Part shown: positions 44,971 to 57,700 of the stretch, piece by piece
Numbering within the stretch: position 1 is the first letter of the stretch
Layout: each line of letters begins with the position of its first letter
From: Jacaranda mimosifolia
Taxonomy: Eukaryota; Streptophyta; Magnoliopsida; Lamiales; Bignoniaceae
Direction of reading: 5' to 3'
Assembly: GCA_018894105.1 (NCBI GenBank)
Contig: CM032133.1
Coordinates: 8,880,501-8,944,500, forward strand
DNA: 64,000 nt
Notes under the pieces: model-generated
What the model saw: only the letters and a program-made list of their open reading frames with translations
Databases searched by the model: none
What the model was told of the DNA's origin: nothing
Position numbers and translations under genes: made by a program

Positions 44971-47095
44971 TATTGGAATAGTATCCCACAGCCAATGAGA
45001 TTAGCATGTAAACTACTTCACTTGTGAGATAATCTTGATTGAATTATATTCATTATAAATGGCCATCTTTATCTTGTGCTTATATTACTTCACTGGCATT
45101 TGGTTGGAGCCCTTAGATTACATAAGACTATGGGACTTGGTCACATACTAGGTGGTGATCATAGAATAAGTCTTACATAATCGTGATCATAAATATCCCA
45201 AGTCATAGAATCTTATGAAATAGTGCATCTAAGATTCGAATAGACTTGCACTAATGATGCATAATCGAAGGGTTAGATGTTGATCCGTTCCATGATCGAG
45301 CCATATATGACATAGGTGCATGTTAATGGTGCTTGTTAGATAACTAGGCACTGGAGGTCCGCTCAGAGAATCCACTAGGTAGCCATTGTGGCACGTTGTA
45401 GTGGCAAGTTCTCCAACTTACTCTAGTACATATAATTAGTTCTTTGACTTGAGGATCCATTGTGACCTTGTGTTTAGGTTCACATGCTTTGACTCTTCCT
45501 TGGCTACTTAGCAGGTGGTTTGGGTTGAGGTTGGGTATGAGCTACTTAGATATGGATGTTTGTGAGATCCAACATGGGATTCGACTCCTCATTTTTTTAA
45601 AGGGCAAGTGCATCTCCTATGTGTTCTATAATGATCTATTTCAAGGAATCTTTGCACAATGCAGTATGACAATTTGGAAAAAAGATTTTCCAAAGATGAG
45701 GTCATAAATCAGAATCAAACATTAAGAATAGAAATATAGTATTGAGGCAATTAGAGAGCCGAAAAATATCTTGCCTTAGGACTCTTTCATGGAGATAGGA
45801 GACGGAAGGACCTTCAGCCAATTGTTGGGCTCCATAGGCTTGAGGTTGGACATCGACCATGGAGATTGGGTACTCTTTAATTAATAGAGATTAATTGAAT
45901 TAAGTCAATTAATTTAAAGGAGTTTAAACTAATTTAAATATTTGATATTCTAAAGTCACAAAAGTTGTGAGCCAATGTCCAATAAATGGTAGAACCTAAT
46001 AAGTCACACACAAAAGCCAATTAGAAATCCTACTTGACGAAGGAAATTTTCTAAGCATTAGAGAAATTCCAAGTTGATAAAAAATAAGAGGAAATTGGTT
46101 GATGCAATTTTTAGTCATTTTAGCTTGATCAATTTAATTGTTAAATTTTTCTAAATAATTTAAGGAGTTAAATTAGACCAATTAAATTAAAGATTAATTT
46201 AATTGGTGCCACATGACTTTCAATTGGTCAAGTTAACTTGAAGAGTTAAGTTAACTATTACTAGCTTAAAGAGTTAAGTTAGTTGACTCAAAGGTTAAGT
46301 CATTTGGTGTGGCATTAGAATTTTTTTAGATGACATTTGATTAGATGAAATGAAAATTCCAAATAAAATTCAAATGCACACAAAATGCACATGCCAATTG
46401 CATGCAAGTTGGCGCTACCTTGAGGAAGGTGTGATGCCACCTTGGCATCACACCATCCTCCCTCTATATGTAGATATAGAAGGGGGCAGCCAATACACAT
46501 GAAAAGCAAGTATTTAGATCTAATTGTTAGATTCCTCATTTTCCTTCCAATTTTTGTGATTCTCTCATGTTTGAGGCTTCACATTTTTCTTCACATTAAC
46601 CTCTCTTGATTTTTGGCCTTCATCATCCCTATTTCTTCTTTGATCTTCTTGCTGATCTAGGAGAAATTACTTTGTCCATTTGTGTGTGGATTTTATCATT
46701 AGAGGCAATACATTTGGAATGCTAAACTTTTGGAGATCCTCTGTTTGGGTAGTAACTCTGGAGCATCCATTAGAGGTCTGCCGAAACTATTTTGAGCCGA
46801 AATTGTTATAGGAGATACATCAAGGCATTAATGTTTTTTTTTTTGTTCAAGTTCTGCTCAATTGCGAGGTGATTTGGCAGGACAAAGGTTGTTCACACTT
46901 TGATGAGCCGGGAAGAGACTATGTTGGAGAGATCTAGCTTGTCTTCTTCATTTCTGTTGGAATTTATTTTTGAGGTAATGTTCTAACCTTAATCCAGGTT
47001 AACAACATGAATTAAATCCTTGTACATGTGTAAATCAAGTTAGATTTTAGTTTTTAAGTGTTAGTAATTGGATCCTTGGCTTACACTGTCTTTTA
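44971..47095 (+). mobile_element. Solo copia LTR B
   Basis: A complete 2125-bp LTR (TATTGGAATAGTATCCC ... CTGTCTTTTA) flanked by TTTAC at 44966-44970 and 47096-47100. Removing it restores the RT reading QDFT-SKGNEQKVCKLQRS. The terminal TG and CA are each mutated. Solo LTRs arise by recombination between the two LTRs of one element. Confidence 0.9.
46428..46480 (+). promoter_or_regulatory. LTR promoter: perfect 12-bp-arm dyad plus TATA box
   Basis: GGTGTGATGCCA (46428-46439) and TGGCATCACACC (46443-46454) are perfect inverse copies around CCT. A TATA-like CTATATGTAGATATAG begins about 10 bases downstream. The same arrangement is seen, more or less intact, in the other family LTRs. Confidence 0.6.
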
Positions 47096-47100
47096 TTTAC

Positions 47101-47556
47101 ATCCAAAGGGAATGAGCAAAAAGGTTTTGCAAACTTCAAAGGCCCATCTTTGGACTAAAACAAGCATTCTAAAGTTGGAACATACATTTTGATAAGACAG
47201 ACAAATTGTTTAGCTTTATCAAAATTGTGTATGAGCTTTGTATGTATAAAAAGGCTAGTGGGAGTTTGATACAGTTTATTGTGCTTTATGTCGATGACAT
47301 TCTTCTCATTGGGAATGAAAAAGAAGGGGTAGGGTGTACTAAAGCATGGTTATCTTCATAATTCTCCATGAAAGATTTAAGAAAAGCATCCTTTGCATTA
47401 GGAATACAGATCTGTAAAGATAGATCAAAGAGGATGTTGGAGCTCTCCCAAACTACGTACATTGACAAGATACTAAAGAGATTTAGTATAGAAGAATCCA
47501 AAAAGGGAATATGATGAGCAATAAGGACTTATTACCACCCGGGGCATTATAACTTC
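47101..47556 (+). pseudogene. Copia RT part III, element F
   Basis: Continues directly from part II: the Lys-Gly-Asn-Glu block, then KVCKLQRSIFGLKQASKRWN after small frameshifts, VLYVDD (catalytic YVDD intact at about 47287-47298), DLRKASFALGIQICKDRSKR and TYIDKILKRFSIEESKKG. It ends where element C is inserted at 47557. Confidence 0.8.
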
Positions 47557-50089
47557 TATTAGAATAGTGCCTCGCGGCCAGTTAGATTGCCATGTAAACT
47601 ATTTCACTTGTGATAAAATTTTGATTGAATGATATTCATATATATATAATGGCTGCCTTCATCTTATGCTTATTTTACTTCACTGGCATTTGGTTGAAGC
47701 CCCTAAATCACACATGACTATGGGACTTGGTTGCACACTAAATGGTGATCATGAAATAAGTCTCTATGATAGTGATTTTAAATATTTCAAGTCATAGAAT
47801 CTTATGAGACAGGGCATCTAAGATTCGGATAGACTTGTAGTAGCGATGCCTAAATCTAAGGAGTTGGATATTTCTCCATTTCATGAGCAATCCATGTTAG
47901 ACATGGGTGCATGTTAAGAACAAGTTCACTAAAAACCAACACAGAGAATCTACTAGATAGTCGGAGTGGCAATTCGGTAGTGGCAAGTTCTTCACCTTAC
48001 GCTGGCGCATATAATTAGTCCTTTGACCTAAGGATCCACGGTAACCTTGTGTTTCGGTCCTCATACTTTGACTCTTCACCAACCATGTAGCGGGCATCCG
48101 GATTGAAATTGGGTATGAACTACTTAGACATGGAGGTTTGTGAGATCCAAGATGGGATCCATCTCCTTGTCGTTGTGAAGGGCGAGTACATCTCCTATGT
48201 ATTCTATAATGATCGATTCCAAGAAATCCTTGTGCAAGGTAGTATGACATTTGGAAAATGAGTTTTCCAAAGATGAGGTTATAAAGGGGAATCGAACATT
48301 GGAATTAGAAATATAGTTATCCAAGTTGTTGAGGAGCTGACAAATATCTTGTCCTGGGTCTCTTTTGAGAGATAGGAAATGGAAGGACCATATTTGCGTG
48401 GTAAGTATAGAGCTAGAATGGTTCATCAGACCATATTTATTTCATCCAATTAGTTGGGTTTCATGGGTTTGTTGCTAGACATCGACTTTGGAGATTGGAT
48501 ACTCTTCGATTAATGGAAATTAATTGAAAGAGTTATTAGTTTAAATGAGTTTAAACTAATGTGAATATTTCAATATTCAAAATACCACAATGAGTTGTGA
48601 CGCCATGTCCAATGAATGGATGAGCCTAATAGGTCACACACAAAAGCCTAAATGAAGTTCTTACTTGATGGGAGGAATTTTCTAAGGAGTTAGAAAATTC
48701 ACCTAGGTAGTTTTGGAGAAGAATTCGAATGACAAATTTTTAGGGCTTGTTCTCTTATGTTTTGGCTATTTTCTAGAAATTGTTTTGGGGGAATGGGTTT
48801 TTGGGAGAAAGTTGGTGAATGTGCCAAGTGTTTCTTTTTTGTTTTGGGGAAATATGAAAAATAATTTGGGAATGAATTATTTGTTTTTTTATGTTTTAGG
48901 GGAAGACAAACTTTACTATTGATGTTAAATCAATTACTTTTTTATTGGGTTTGTAGGGTGAAAGTGATTTTTTTAAGTAATACATTATATATGTATGTAT
49001 GTATATTTATAGTTGGTGATGTGTATATATATATATGTAATAAGTGATATATTATTTTAATAAAATGATGTGTAATTAATTCAATTGGTGTTTTGTTTTA
49101 AAATTTATATTTTTATGAATTTATTAATAAATATTAATTATTTTTTATAAGTATAAATATTAATTATTTATGAAATTATAATTATATCTTAACTATAAAT
49201 ATAAGCTAATATGATGATTATATAATAATTGTTGGTATTGGCTTATTTAAAAAAATTAATTATTGTACATTAATTATAAACTAATTATTGTTTATTATTA
49301 AAATATAAATGTTATACTATTTATTATTTACAATTTATGTATAAAAAAAACTTTGTTATTTATTTAAATAAAATAATATATATATATATATATGAGTTAA
49401 TAGCGATTCATCAAATTAAAAAAATAAATAATTTTATATTATATGAAACTAAATCATCTTAAATTATTTATTAAACAAATAAGCATAGCATTTAATCATA
49501 TGTGAAATATGAAACATAATTAATATATACAAAATAAGTTATTTAAATAATTAAATAAATTAATTTAATTAATTTAATAAGTTATTTATTTACCTTAACT
49601 CATTATTTAATTAATGCATTATTTCATAAATAAATTATTGGTAACAATAAAAAATACTTAATTTTATAATTTTCTCAATAATTATTTTAATTGTATTAAT
49701 TTAATTTATTAAACTTAATATATTATTAAATAAATATCATACTATAATTAATTTTTTTATCATATTTTAAAATAAACGTGAATATTAATATTTAATGAAG
49801 ATTAATTTTTTTTAAGAAGATTAATTTATTTACTATGTCAAATTAAAACGTCTTAAATTATTTATTAAATGAACAAATATAATATTTAATTAATACATTA
49901 AATATTAAATATAACTAATATATTATTTAATTAATAAGTAATTTAATTAATTTAATATGTTATTTAGTAAATAAATCATATATTAAATTTAATTAATTTT
50001 CTCAATAATTAGTTTAATTAAATTTGTAAACATAAGTTTTAGAACTTTTTAAATAGTAAAATTTTAATATTTTCATATATGTAAATATA

Positions 50090-50126
<37 letters not shown>

Positions 50127-51371
50127 GAGTGAAGTGAGAGAGTGATAAATAAATGAGTGATGTAAAAGATGGAGTGAGAAAATAAAGAGGTAGGTGTGCT
50201 TTTTAGGATGCATGATTTTTTGGGTGAATTGTGAGGGATTTTTTGGGTAAAAAATTGTAGTATTTTGGGAGAAAAATTGGGGAACGTGCATGAGTTTTGA
50301 AATTGTTTTGGGAGTTGAAAAAAATTTCCCCAAAACATAAGAGAACAAACCCTTAGTCATGTTAGCTTAATTAATTTAATTGTTCAATTGATTAAAATAA
50401 TTTAAGGAGTTAATTAGTCCAATTAAATTGAGGAGTTAATTTTGTTGGTGCCATATGACAATTAATTAGTCATGTTAACTTGAAGCGTTAAGTTGACATC
50501 TATTAATTTAAAGGATTAAGTTAATTGACTTAAAGGGTTAAGTCAAACCAATTAATTAAATTAAAGAGTTAATTTAATTAAAAATGAGAACTTGAAATGG
50601 AGGGAATTTCAACTAAAAGAGTTCATTTGAATTTAATTAGAGTTAATTTGCATTACATTTCATAAGATGAAATGAAGATGCAAATTAAATGCAAATGCAT
50701 GTGAAATTCAAATTCACATGCAAGTAGGCATGTTGTCAACAAGAATGGGAGGTGTGATGCCAACTTATATCACACTATCCTCTGTATAAATACAAGTGGC
50801 GGGCCACGTGATGGAATCCACTCTAGATTCCCATTTTTCCTCCAAAAGTATGATTTTTCATGTGTTGAAGCTCCAAACTCTCTCCTTCTCCAATTCCTTT
50901 CAAAATAGCCATTCGCTCTCTTTCATCCTCCCATTCTCTAGCTGATTTGAGGCTAATTAGAGCTGTCCTTGGGTGTGTGGATTATTACATTAGAGGTCCA
51001 ACACTTGGGGGCTTATTGCTCTTTGATGATCCATTATTGTTCGGCTTTTTCATGGTAGATTTGAAGGACTTAAGAAGTTCTGATTTGCCCAAAATTTTTA
51101 GAGACTCTTCCTTGATATGTGGTGGTTCTCTCTACCAAATTTGATCATTTTTCAACTTGTGGAAGGCATTCAGACGTTGAGTGCTTCCATTGTGCACGAG
51201 TTGTTTCATTGGAGTCTTTCTCCCCCTACCTTTGGATTTAGCATTGAAGGTAAATTTGTTGGACTTAAATCCTTATTGTAAGCATTATTAGATCCTTGGA
51301 GTGGAGTGGCTAAGTTATATTTAGCCTTTTATGGTTTTATATTATGAATACTTAGCCTACTTTCACTTTCA
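47557..51371 (+). repeat. 5' LTR of copia element C, with a nested Tourist-like element
   Basis: Starts TATTAGAATAGTGCC after ACTTC, the candidate target duplication (47552-47556) whose partner would lie beyond the window. It ends GCCTACTTTCACTTTCA at 51371, just before the primer site. Without the insertion at 48743-50352 it is about 2.2 kb, the family's LTR size. The promoter dyad is half-degraded at 50751-50777 and TATA-like GTATAAATAC follows. Confidence 0.85.
48743..50352. mobile_element. Tourist-like (PIF/Harbinger) non-autonomous element, copy 2
   Basis: Terminal inverted repeats are GGGCTTGTTCTCTTATGTTT at the left and, reverse-complemented, GGGTTTGTTCTCTTATGTTT at the right (18 of the first 20 identical or better). 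They are flanked by the 3-bp duplication TTA (48740-48742, 50353-50355), as expected of PIF/Harbinger. The 1.6-kb interior is AT-rich without coding capacity. It contains (AT)n and (TG)n tracts near 49378-49393 and 50090-50126. It sits inside the LTR of element C and is related to the copy at 31416-32515. Confidence 0.85.
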
Positions 51372-51373
51372 AA

Positions 51374-51386
51374 TGGTATCGGAGCC
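51374..51386 (+). other. Primer-binding site of copia element C
   Basis: TGGTATCGGAGCC lies two bases after the LTR. It differs by one base from the initiator-Met tRNA complement. Confidence 0.85.
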
Positions 51387-53378
51387 TATTTCATGTTTTA
51401 ATTTGAATTTTAGTATATTGATTCATGTGATTAATTGATCCTTATCACCAAATACTTGATTCAATGGATGAATATGAGTGTTCGGTTGAGTTTGGTTGTG
51501 GCTTCTTTGATGACGAATTGAGATATGCTAATATGTATTTTTAGTGTTGATTCATGTGTTCACATGATTTTGATTCATGTTAGTTAATGTTAAATGTTGA
51601 TTTAGCATTGGTTTATGTTACATATTGATATAGCATGTTTAATTTGGCCTTAATATGTTTTGGTCATTTTTGGATCCAACTAGATTGGAGTAAATTGGAG
51701 ATTTTTAGAGAATGTTGATTCTTACTTGCACTTGATTTTTGAAGCATGTTTGAGCACTTGAATTTTCATTTTTGAAAGATGTTTTAAATCTGAAAATTCA
51801 TCTAATATGTGTGAATTAATGTTATAGAATTGTCCATAATTTTTTGGTGCATAAAAGTAGGCAAAAAATGCCCTTGACTCGGTCTAAAACAGAACATAAC
51901 AAACTGCCGCCCACTGCTGCTAGGCGTTGGTCAAGCGCTGTGGATGCGACTGCAGCACAGCTGCGCGGGCTAGTTGGGCAGCAGTGAGCCATAGTGTGTC
52001 AGATGCATTTTGAGGCTTATTTTTGTGTTGCTTTGTGCTCAAAATTAATTTTAGTTCATGCTACTTAGATGCAAAAATGTTGTGCAAGTTCTCAAAATTA
52101 TGTTTGACATTTTTGCATACTTTTAAAATCTTGTTCAAGGTAATTTTCAATTATGTGCAAAAATGAGATGCATAAGGATTTATGCTTATTTTTGCTAGTT
52201 AATTAATTATTTATGAGATAAGAATTTAATTTGTTGAATTGAATGTCAATTCTTATTTATTGTTCATTTAATTGTTGAATGGATGACGAATGAATGAGGA
52301 TGGTCATGAGCCTTTACATTAATTTTATTTGTTTCAAGTTGTTGAGTAGGGTTGTATTAAACAGGGGCTTACATGCTTCTTAATTTTCTATTTTGTAAAT
52401 TTTATGAGAGTAGAAAAACTAGGTGCAAGGATTTCTTTTCTCTTGTAAATGTTGCAAGGAGACAAAGAAGGCTAAGGGGATCAAGGAGGCATAAAAACCC
52501 ATGAATGTATGGGATATATTTATGTAATAGCTAGATTTAATCAACACACTTAAAATCAACTAAGTAGTGCACCTGCACCTCTAAGTGCACTACTTGGTTA
52601 AGGCTCATGGTCATCCCACCCTAGAAACATGATAGGCGCATTTACTTATTTATGCTTTCTTTATCCTATTAATGTGTCAGATGCATGGTTAGGATATAGA
52701 AAGCCTAAATAAGAGAAGATAAAATTGATTAGATCTTTCAAAGCAAGAAAATCCTTCCATTTATAAGAGTTTAAGTATTTTAAAAAAATTAAGTTAATAT
52801 GGATACAAATTGAAAGGAGTTTTAATTAATCCATCTCTTGTATCAATAATTTGTGATATGAGATGCTACCACAATTGTGTGATGTCTCACAAGTCGTGGG
52901 TCATGTTTATGGAGGAAAGCTATGCTCACTTACTTAGCATATGATGCACTTTAATTTGAAGCTTCCTATGACATTGTCTCACGAGTCATGAAATGATATA
53001 AAGCAGTCTCTAATCAAAAATTAATTGGTAGGTCCAACTTAAACGCCTAGTAGTGTAGATGTTGCACGAGTCGTGGGTCTACATGAAGAGTGAGGTAAAA
53101 CATATCAAGGGTTTCATAGAGATGCAATTAGCAAAAGTTGCTTACCTTACGATTGTTTATGGATATCTTATGAGTTTTTGGTCCACTATAAGTCCTTTGG
53201 GTCTTGATTCTCACTAGGAAATGAGATTTCCTGAATTTCTTATTGGGGTGAGGAATTTGATAGAATAGTGGGAGAAACACATGCTTGAAAGTCCATGAAC
53301 ATGTTTTCAATATCAAAATTCAATCACATGCTTATATTATCCTTTTTGCCTTTGTAGATTTTTGAAATCTCAAAACAA
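51387..53378 (+). other. Long leader of copia element C
   Basis: About 2 kb between the primer site and gag with no conserved ORF. It includes a GC-rich island at about 51895-51985 (with CAGCACAGCTGCGC), the palindrome series at 52886-53077, and TTTTTGCCTTTGTAG just before gag, which would suit a 3' splice site. The same order is found in element F. Confidence 0.6.
52886..53077 (+). repeat. Series of CACGAGTCGTG-like palindromes in leader C
   Basis: CTCACAAGTCGTGGG (52886-52900), CTCACGAGTCATG (52978-52990) and TGCACGAGTCGTGGG (53063-53077), spaced about 92 and 85 bases. A degenerate fourth (CTTATGAGTTTTTGG) lies near 53167. They occupy the same leader positions as in element F. Confidence 0.7.
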
Positions 53379-54240
53379 ATGGCTAAGAATCCACTCAATG
53401 TGATTTTGGAAAGTAATAAGCTATTCGGGCCAAACTTCTGCAACTTGCTTAGAAACCACAAGATAATTCTTGATTCCAAACAAAGGACCTATGCATTTAC
53501 TCAAAGTCCTCAGACACCATAAGTAATGATGCCGATTATGAGGCATATGAAATGTTCACAAAATGGGCAAAAGATTGTCTTTGAACCTGGTGCCTTATGA
53601 TGGCTTCTATGTCCAACAAGCTCTAAAAATTTCATGAGCACATGAAAGCAACTAGTGAGATACATTTGCACCTACAAGAGTTGTACGGCGTGCAAACAAG
53701 ACATGAGTGCTTCTCATTATCTAAGGAGCTCTTTCGGACTAGAATGGTTGAAGGCTCAAGTATCCATGATCATGGCCTTAAAATGATTAGTCTCATTGAG
53801 AAACTTACTCAATTAGATATGGTTATGGACAACGAGCTTTATGTGGATATGATCCTATAATTATTATCAAGTTCTTTTGACCAATTTGTTATAAACTTCA
53901 ACATGATAAAGCAAGAGGTAATGATTAACGAGTTGGTTAATATGTTAGTGACCGCCGAGGCAACTACGAAGAAAGACAAACCTTTAATGCTTACTTCCCC
54001 CTCTAAGTCTAAGGGCCTTAAGGGTGCTAGAAGGGGACGTAAGAGGTAGAAGAGTTCTTCCTCGAAGGAAAAGCAACAATTGAAACCCTCTGGCGGAGTT
54101 AAGAAAAAGAAAGAGGATAAAACTAATGCAACTTGTTTCTATTGTGGCAAGAAATGCCATTGGAAGAGAAATTGCAAGGAATACCTTGCAATACTTGGGA
54201 AGGGTATGTACTTTATTGAGGTGCATTTAACGATAAATTC
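53379..54240 (+). pseudogene. Copia gag, element C (broken)
   Basis: Begins MAKNPLNVILESNKLFGPNF. The UBN2-type gag domain is readable at 53642-53860: HLHLQELYGVQTRHECFSLS, KELFRTRMVEGSSIHDHGL and MVMDNELYVDMIL. It continues PSSFDQFVINFNMIKQEVMI, then a basic Lys/Arg/Ser-rich region. A complete CCHC zinc knuckle lies at about 54127-54175: CFYCGKKCHWKRNC. Stops and frameshifts interrupt it. Confidence 0.85.
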
Positions 54241-56041
54241 TTCCACATAGGTATTTGATACCGCATGTGGTTCTCACTTTGTAATTCGTTACATTGGATG
54301 AAAAAAAGGAGTCTAAATAATAGGGATTTGATCCTACACTTAGCAAATGAGCATGAGTTGTGACCAAAGCTGAAGACGTAAAATAAGCTAGACATAGGGA
54401 ACTCCTTACTTGTATTGAATCTATGTTGTTATGTATCGAGCCTTGTTTAAAACATTATTTCAATTCCTATTTTGGATAGTGAAAGATATGAATTTTTCAA
54501 TGTCAAATGGGAAATCCATAGTAATAAAGAATGGTTCTTTAGTTGCTAATGGTACATTAAACAATGGATTATACATTTTGAATTCTCAATCATTATTAAC
54601 GCACATTCAACAAAGTAAAATAAAATTAGATAATCAAGAAGATTTCATGTTGTGGCATGCAAGACTTTGACATATTTTCAAGAATAGGATGAACAAAATA
54701 GAAGCCCTCAAAGTACTAAAAATTAGTTGCATAGAGGAACTTTCTAGTTGTGAATCTTGTTTAAAAGGAAAAATGACCAAGGCTCTTTTTATAGGATAAA
54801 TAGAGTGCACCACAAGTCCTTTGGATTTGATCTATACGGTCATTTGTGGAGCACTAAAAGTTAGTGCAAGAGGTTTCTGTTCATACTTCATTACCTTCAC
54901 CAATGGTTATACTCAGTTTGGACATGTATATCTTATGAAGTATAAGTCCAAAGCATTTGAAAAGTTCAAAGAGTATAGGAATAAAGTAGAAAATCAACAA
55001 GGATTAAGTACTAAAGCTCTTCAATCGGATCAAGGAGGGAAATCCTGAAGTACCGAATTCTTGAATTATCTAAAGGAGCATGGGATTATCTCATAATGGA
55101 CTCCACTTGGCACACCCCAATAGAATGGAATAGCTAAGATGAGTAATCGTACCTCATTGGACATGGTACATTCCATGATAAGCTTTACCGATGTGCTTAT
55201 ATCCCTTTGGGGATTTGCCTTAACAACGGTGGCGAGGATACTAAATGTAGTATCCTCAAAGTCGGTGTCACAGACACCACATGAGATATGGTATGGCAAA
55301 GCACCTTCTTACTATTTTCTAAGAGTTTGGGGGTCTCCCGCATATGTCAAGAGGTTAGTGGGAGATAAGTTGGATGCAAAATCTACCTTGTCCAAGCTTG
55401 TGGGATACCCAAAAGAGTCTTTGGGTTATTATTTTGATGATCCCTCAGAGCGAAAGGTGTTTGTTTCAAGGAACGCTATCTTTTTGGAAAAGGAATTTCT
55501 ATTAGATAGAAAAGGCATTGTCGTTGAATTTTATAAAGTTTAAGATGATCATAATATCCCACAAGTGGTAGAAACAAGTGAACATCAAGAGCCTAGCGGA
55601 AAACCTCTATGAAGGTTAGACCGAATCAAGAAGTAACCCAAAAGGTTTGGATTTCTTCATGAAACGGGCCAAGTGAATAGTAGTCCGAAGACTTATAAGG
55701 CAGCTATGTTGGACATAAATTCGGAACATTGGCTAGAGGCCATAAAATTCAAAATGAAATCCATGTACTCTAACAAAGTATGGACTTTGGTTGATCCACC
55801 AGAGGGTATAGTACCCATTGGTTGCAAATGGATCTATAAGCAAAAGCCAGGGGTCGATGGAGTTAATGACTTTTAAGACGAGACTATGGCACAAGGCTAC
55901 ACTCAAAGACCCAATATTAATTTTGAGAAAACCTTTTAACCGGTCGCTGTGCCTATGTCCATTAGGATTATGCTTGCCATGGCCGCATATTATGATTATG
56001 AGATATGACAAATTGATATGAAAACCATTTTCCTCAATGGT
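54241..56041 (+). pseudogene. Copia protease, integrase and RT start, element C (broken)
   Basis: Protease remnant VFDTACGSHF near 54249. GAG-pre-integrase: EDFMLWHARL and CESCLKGKM. The integrase core is open at 54821-55048: MDLIYTVICGALKVSARGF, CSYFITFTNGYTQFGHVYL and ALQSDQGGKS. The first catalytic Asp (usually in YTDVCGP) reads V, and TDDYS reads TNGYT, so it is inactive. The integrase tail is open at 55139-55543 (ILNVVSSKSVSQTPHEIWYG, KAPSYYFLRVWG, SLGYYFDDPSERKVFVSRNA). The RT start is at 55730-56041 (IKFKMKSMYSNKVWTLVDPP, PIGCKWIYKQK, KTIFLNG), cut by element D. Confidence 0.85.
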
Positions 56042-57130
56042 TGAAGTCACATGTAGCACTAGGATCCAATTATCAAAGCATAAAAATGCCAAAATAACTA
56101 GGCTACATATAAATCCAAGGATTTAAACATGCCATAGATTCAGATTTGGTATGAGGATTACCTTGATTTTCACAAAATCAAAGGAAACTAGAAGGAAGAC
56201 TTCTACTCTTTGAATCTGTCTCCTAGTAGGACAATAGAATTCGAGCAACTTTTGCCCAACCAAACGAACTCCGAATTGAGTAGAACTTGGACCAATAGAT
56301 CACCAACATCTTAATGATGCTCTAATAAAAGTTTCAACTTACAATGATCTCAACAAGGTCTCCGGTGGATGCTTCAAAAATTCTGCCTAAAGAGAGGATC
56401 TCCAAAAGGCTAGCAATCCAATTTTCTTGCCTCTAATGATAAGATCTACACACTAATGCGCAATGAATTTCTTCTCAATGTTAGTTAGAGAACAAAGAGA
56501 ATAAATTCATGGATGGAAGCTTGATTCGGATCCCATCTTAAATCTCACAAACCTCCATGTCTAAGTAGCTCATACCCAACCTCCATCCAAAAAATCCACT
56601 AAGTGATCAATGAAGACTCAAGGCATGAGGACCTGAACATAAAGTTACTATAGATCCTCACGTCAGAGGACTAATTATATACACTAGCATAAGTTGGAGA
56701 ACTTGCCACTATGGCTATCCAATAGATTCTCCTACTAGGCCTTCAGTGAACTTGTTTTCTAACAAGCACCTACTAGCATGCACCCATATCTTATATAGCC
56801 TTGCTCATGAAACAGAGCAATATCCAACCCTTGGATTTAGGCATCGTTAGTGCAAGTCTATCTAGATCTTAGATGCTCTGTCTTATAAGATCCTACGACT
56901 TGGAAGATTTAAGATCACAACCGTGTAAGACTTATTTCATGATCATTACCCAGTGCGTGACCAAGTCCCGTAGTCTTGTATTATTTAAGGGCTTCAACTA
57001 AATGCCAGTGAAGTAAATATAAGCATAAGATGAAGATGGCCATTTAATGAATATCATTCAATCAAGATTGTATCACAAGTAAAATAATGTATATGTCAAT
57101 CTAATTGGCTTGCTGTGCACTATTCCAACA
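56042..57130 (-). repeat. 3' LTR of element D, internally deleted
   Basis: On the plus strand it runs from TGAAGTCACATGTAGC to ACTATTCCAACA. About 1.1 kb in the middle is missing: near 56510, sequence from just upstream of the promoter dyad is joined to sequence downstream of the TATA box, so both dyad and TATA are gone. Confidence 0.85.
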
Positions 57131-57179
57131 ATCTCCTACTAGCCCTAAAACCAATATTCCATAATCTTAAGACCCATCT

Positions 57180-57700
57180 TCTCAAGATGTCCTTTAATGA
57201 CCTTTTGCGATAGGGGTTTCGCAAGTAGATCTGCTATATTCGTTTTCGAGGGAACTTTCTCCACTCAGATGTTGCATCTATCAATGATCTCTCTGATGAA
57301 ATGATATCGCCTCAAAATGTGCTTGGATCACTGATGAGATCTTGGCTCTTTAGCTTGTGGTACCCCCTTATTATTTTCATAGAAGAAAACCACTGGCTCA
57401 GCAATGCTAGGCACTATATCCAACTCTTGGATAAAGCTTTTCATCTAAAAACCTTTCTTTGCAGCTTTTGAAGTCGCAATACATTCTGCCTCTGTGGTGG
57501 AATCGATCATGGTGTCTTGTTTGGAACTCTTACAACTCATCACGCCACCATTAAGGCAAAATATAAATTCAAAAGTGGATTTTATGTCATTTACATCAGA
57601 TTGGAAACTAGAATTTGAAAACCCCTCGAATTTCAATTCTCTGTTGTCATATACTAAAATAAGTCCTTAGTCCTTAAAAAGTACTTAAGGATTGTTTTAA
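57180..57700 (-). pseudogene. Copia RNase H, element D (broken)
   Basis: Blocks on the minus strand: FEGFSNSSFQSDVNDIKST, FEFIFCLNGGVMSCKSSKQD and TMIDSTTEAECIATSKAAKK (57636-57445). In another reading these continue as FIQELDIVPSIAEPVVFF, AKEPRSHQ and SKHILRRYHFIREIIDR down to about 57230. The conserved STTEAE and SKHI motifs identify copia RNase H. Stops interrupt the second half. Confidence 0.85.
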
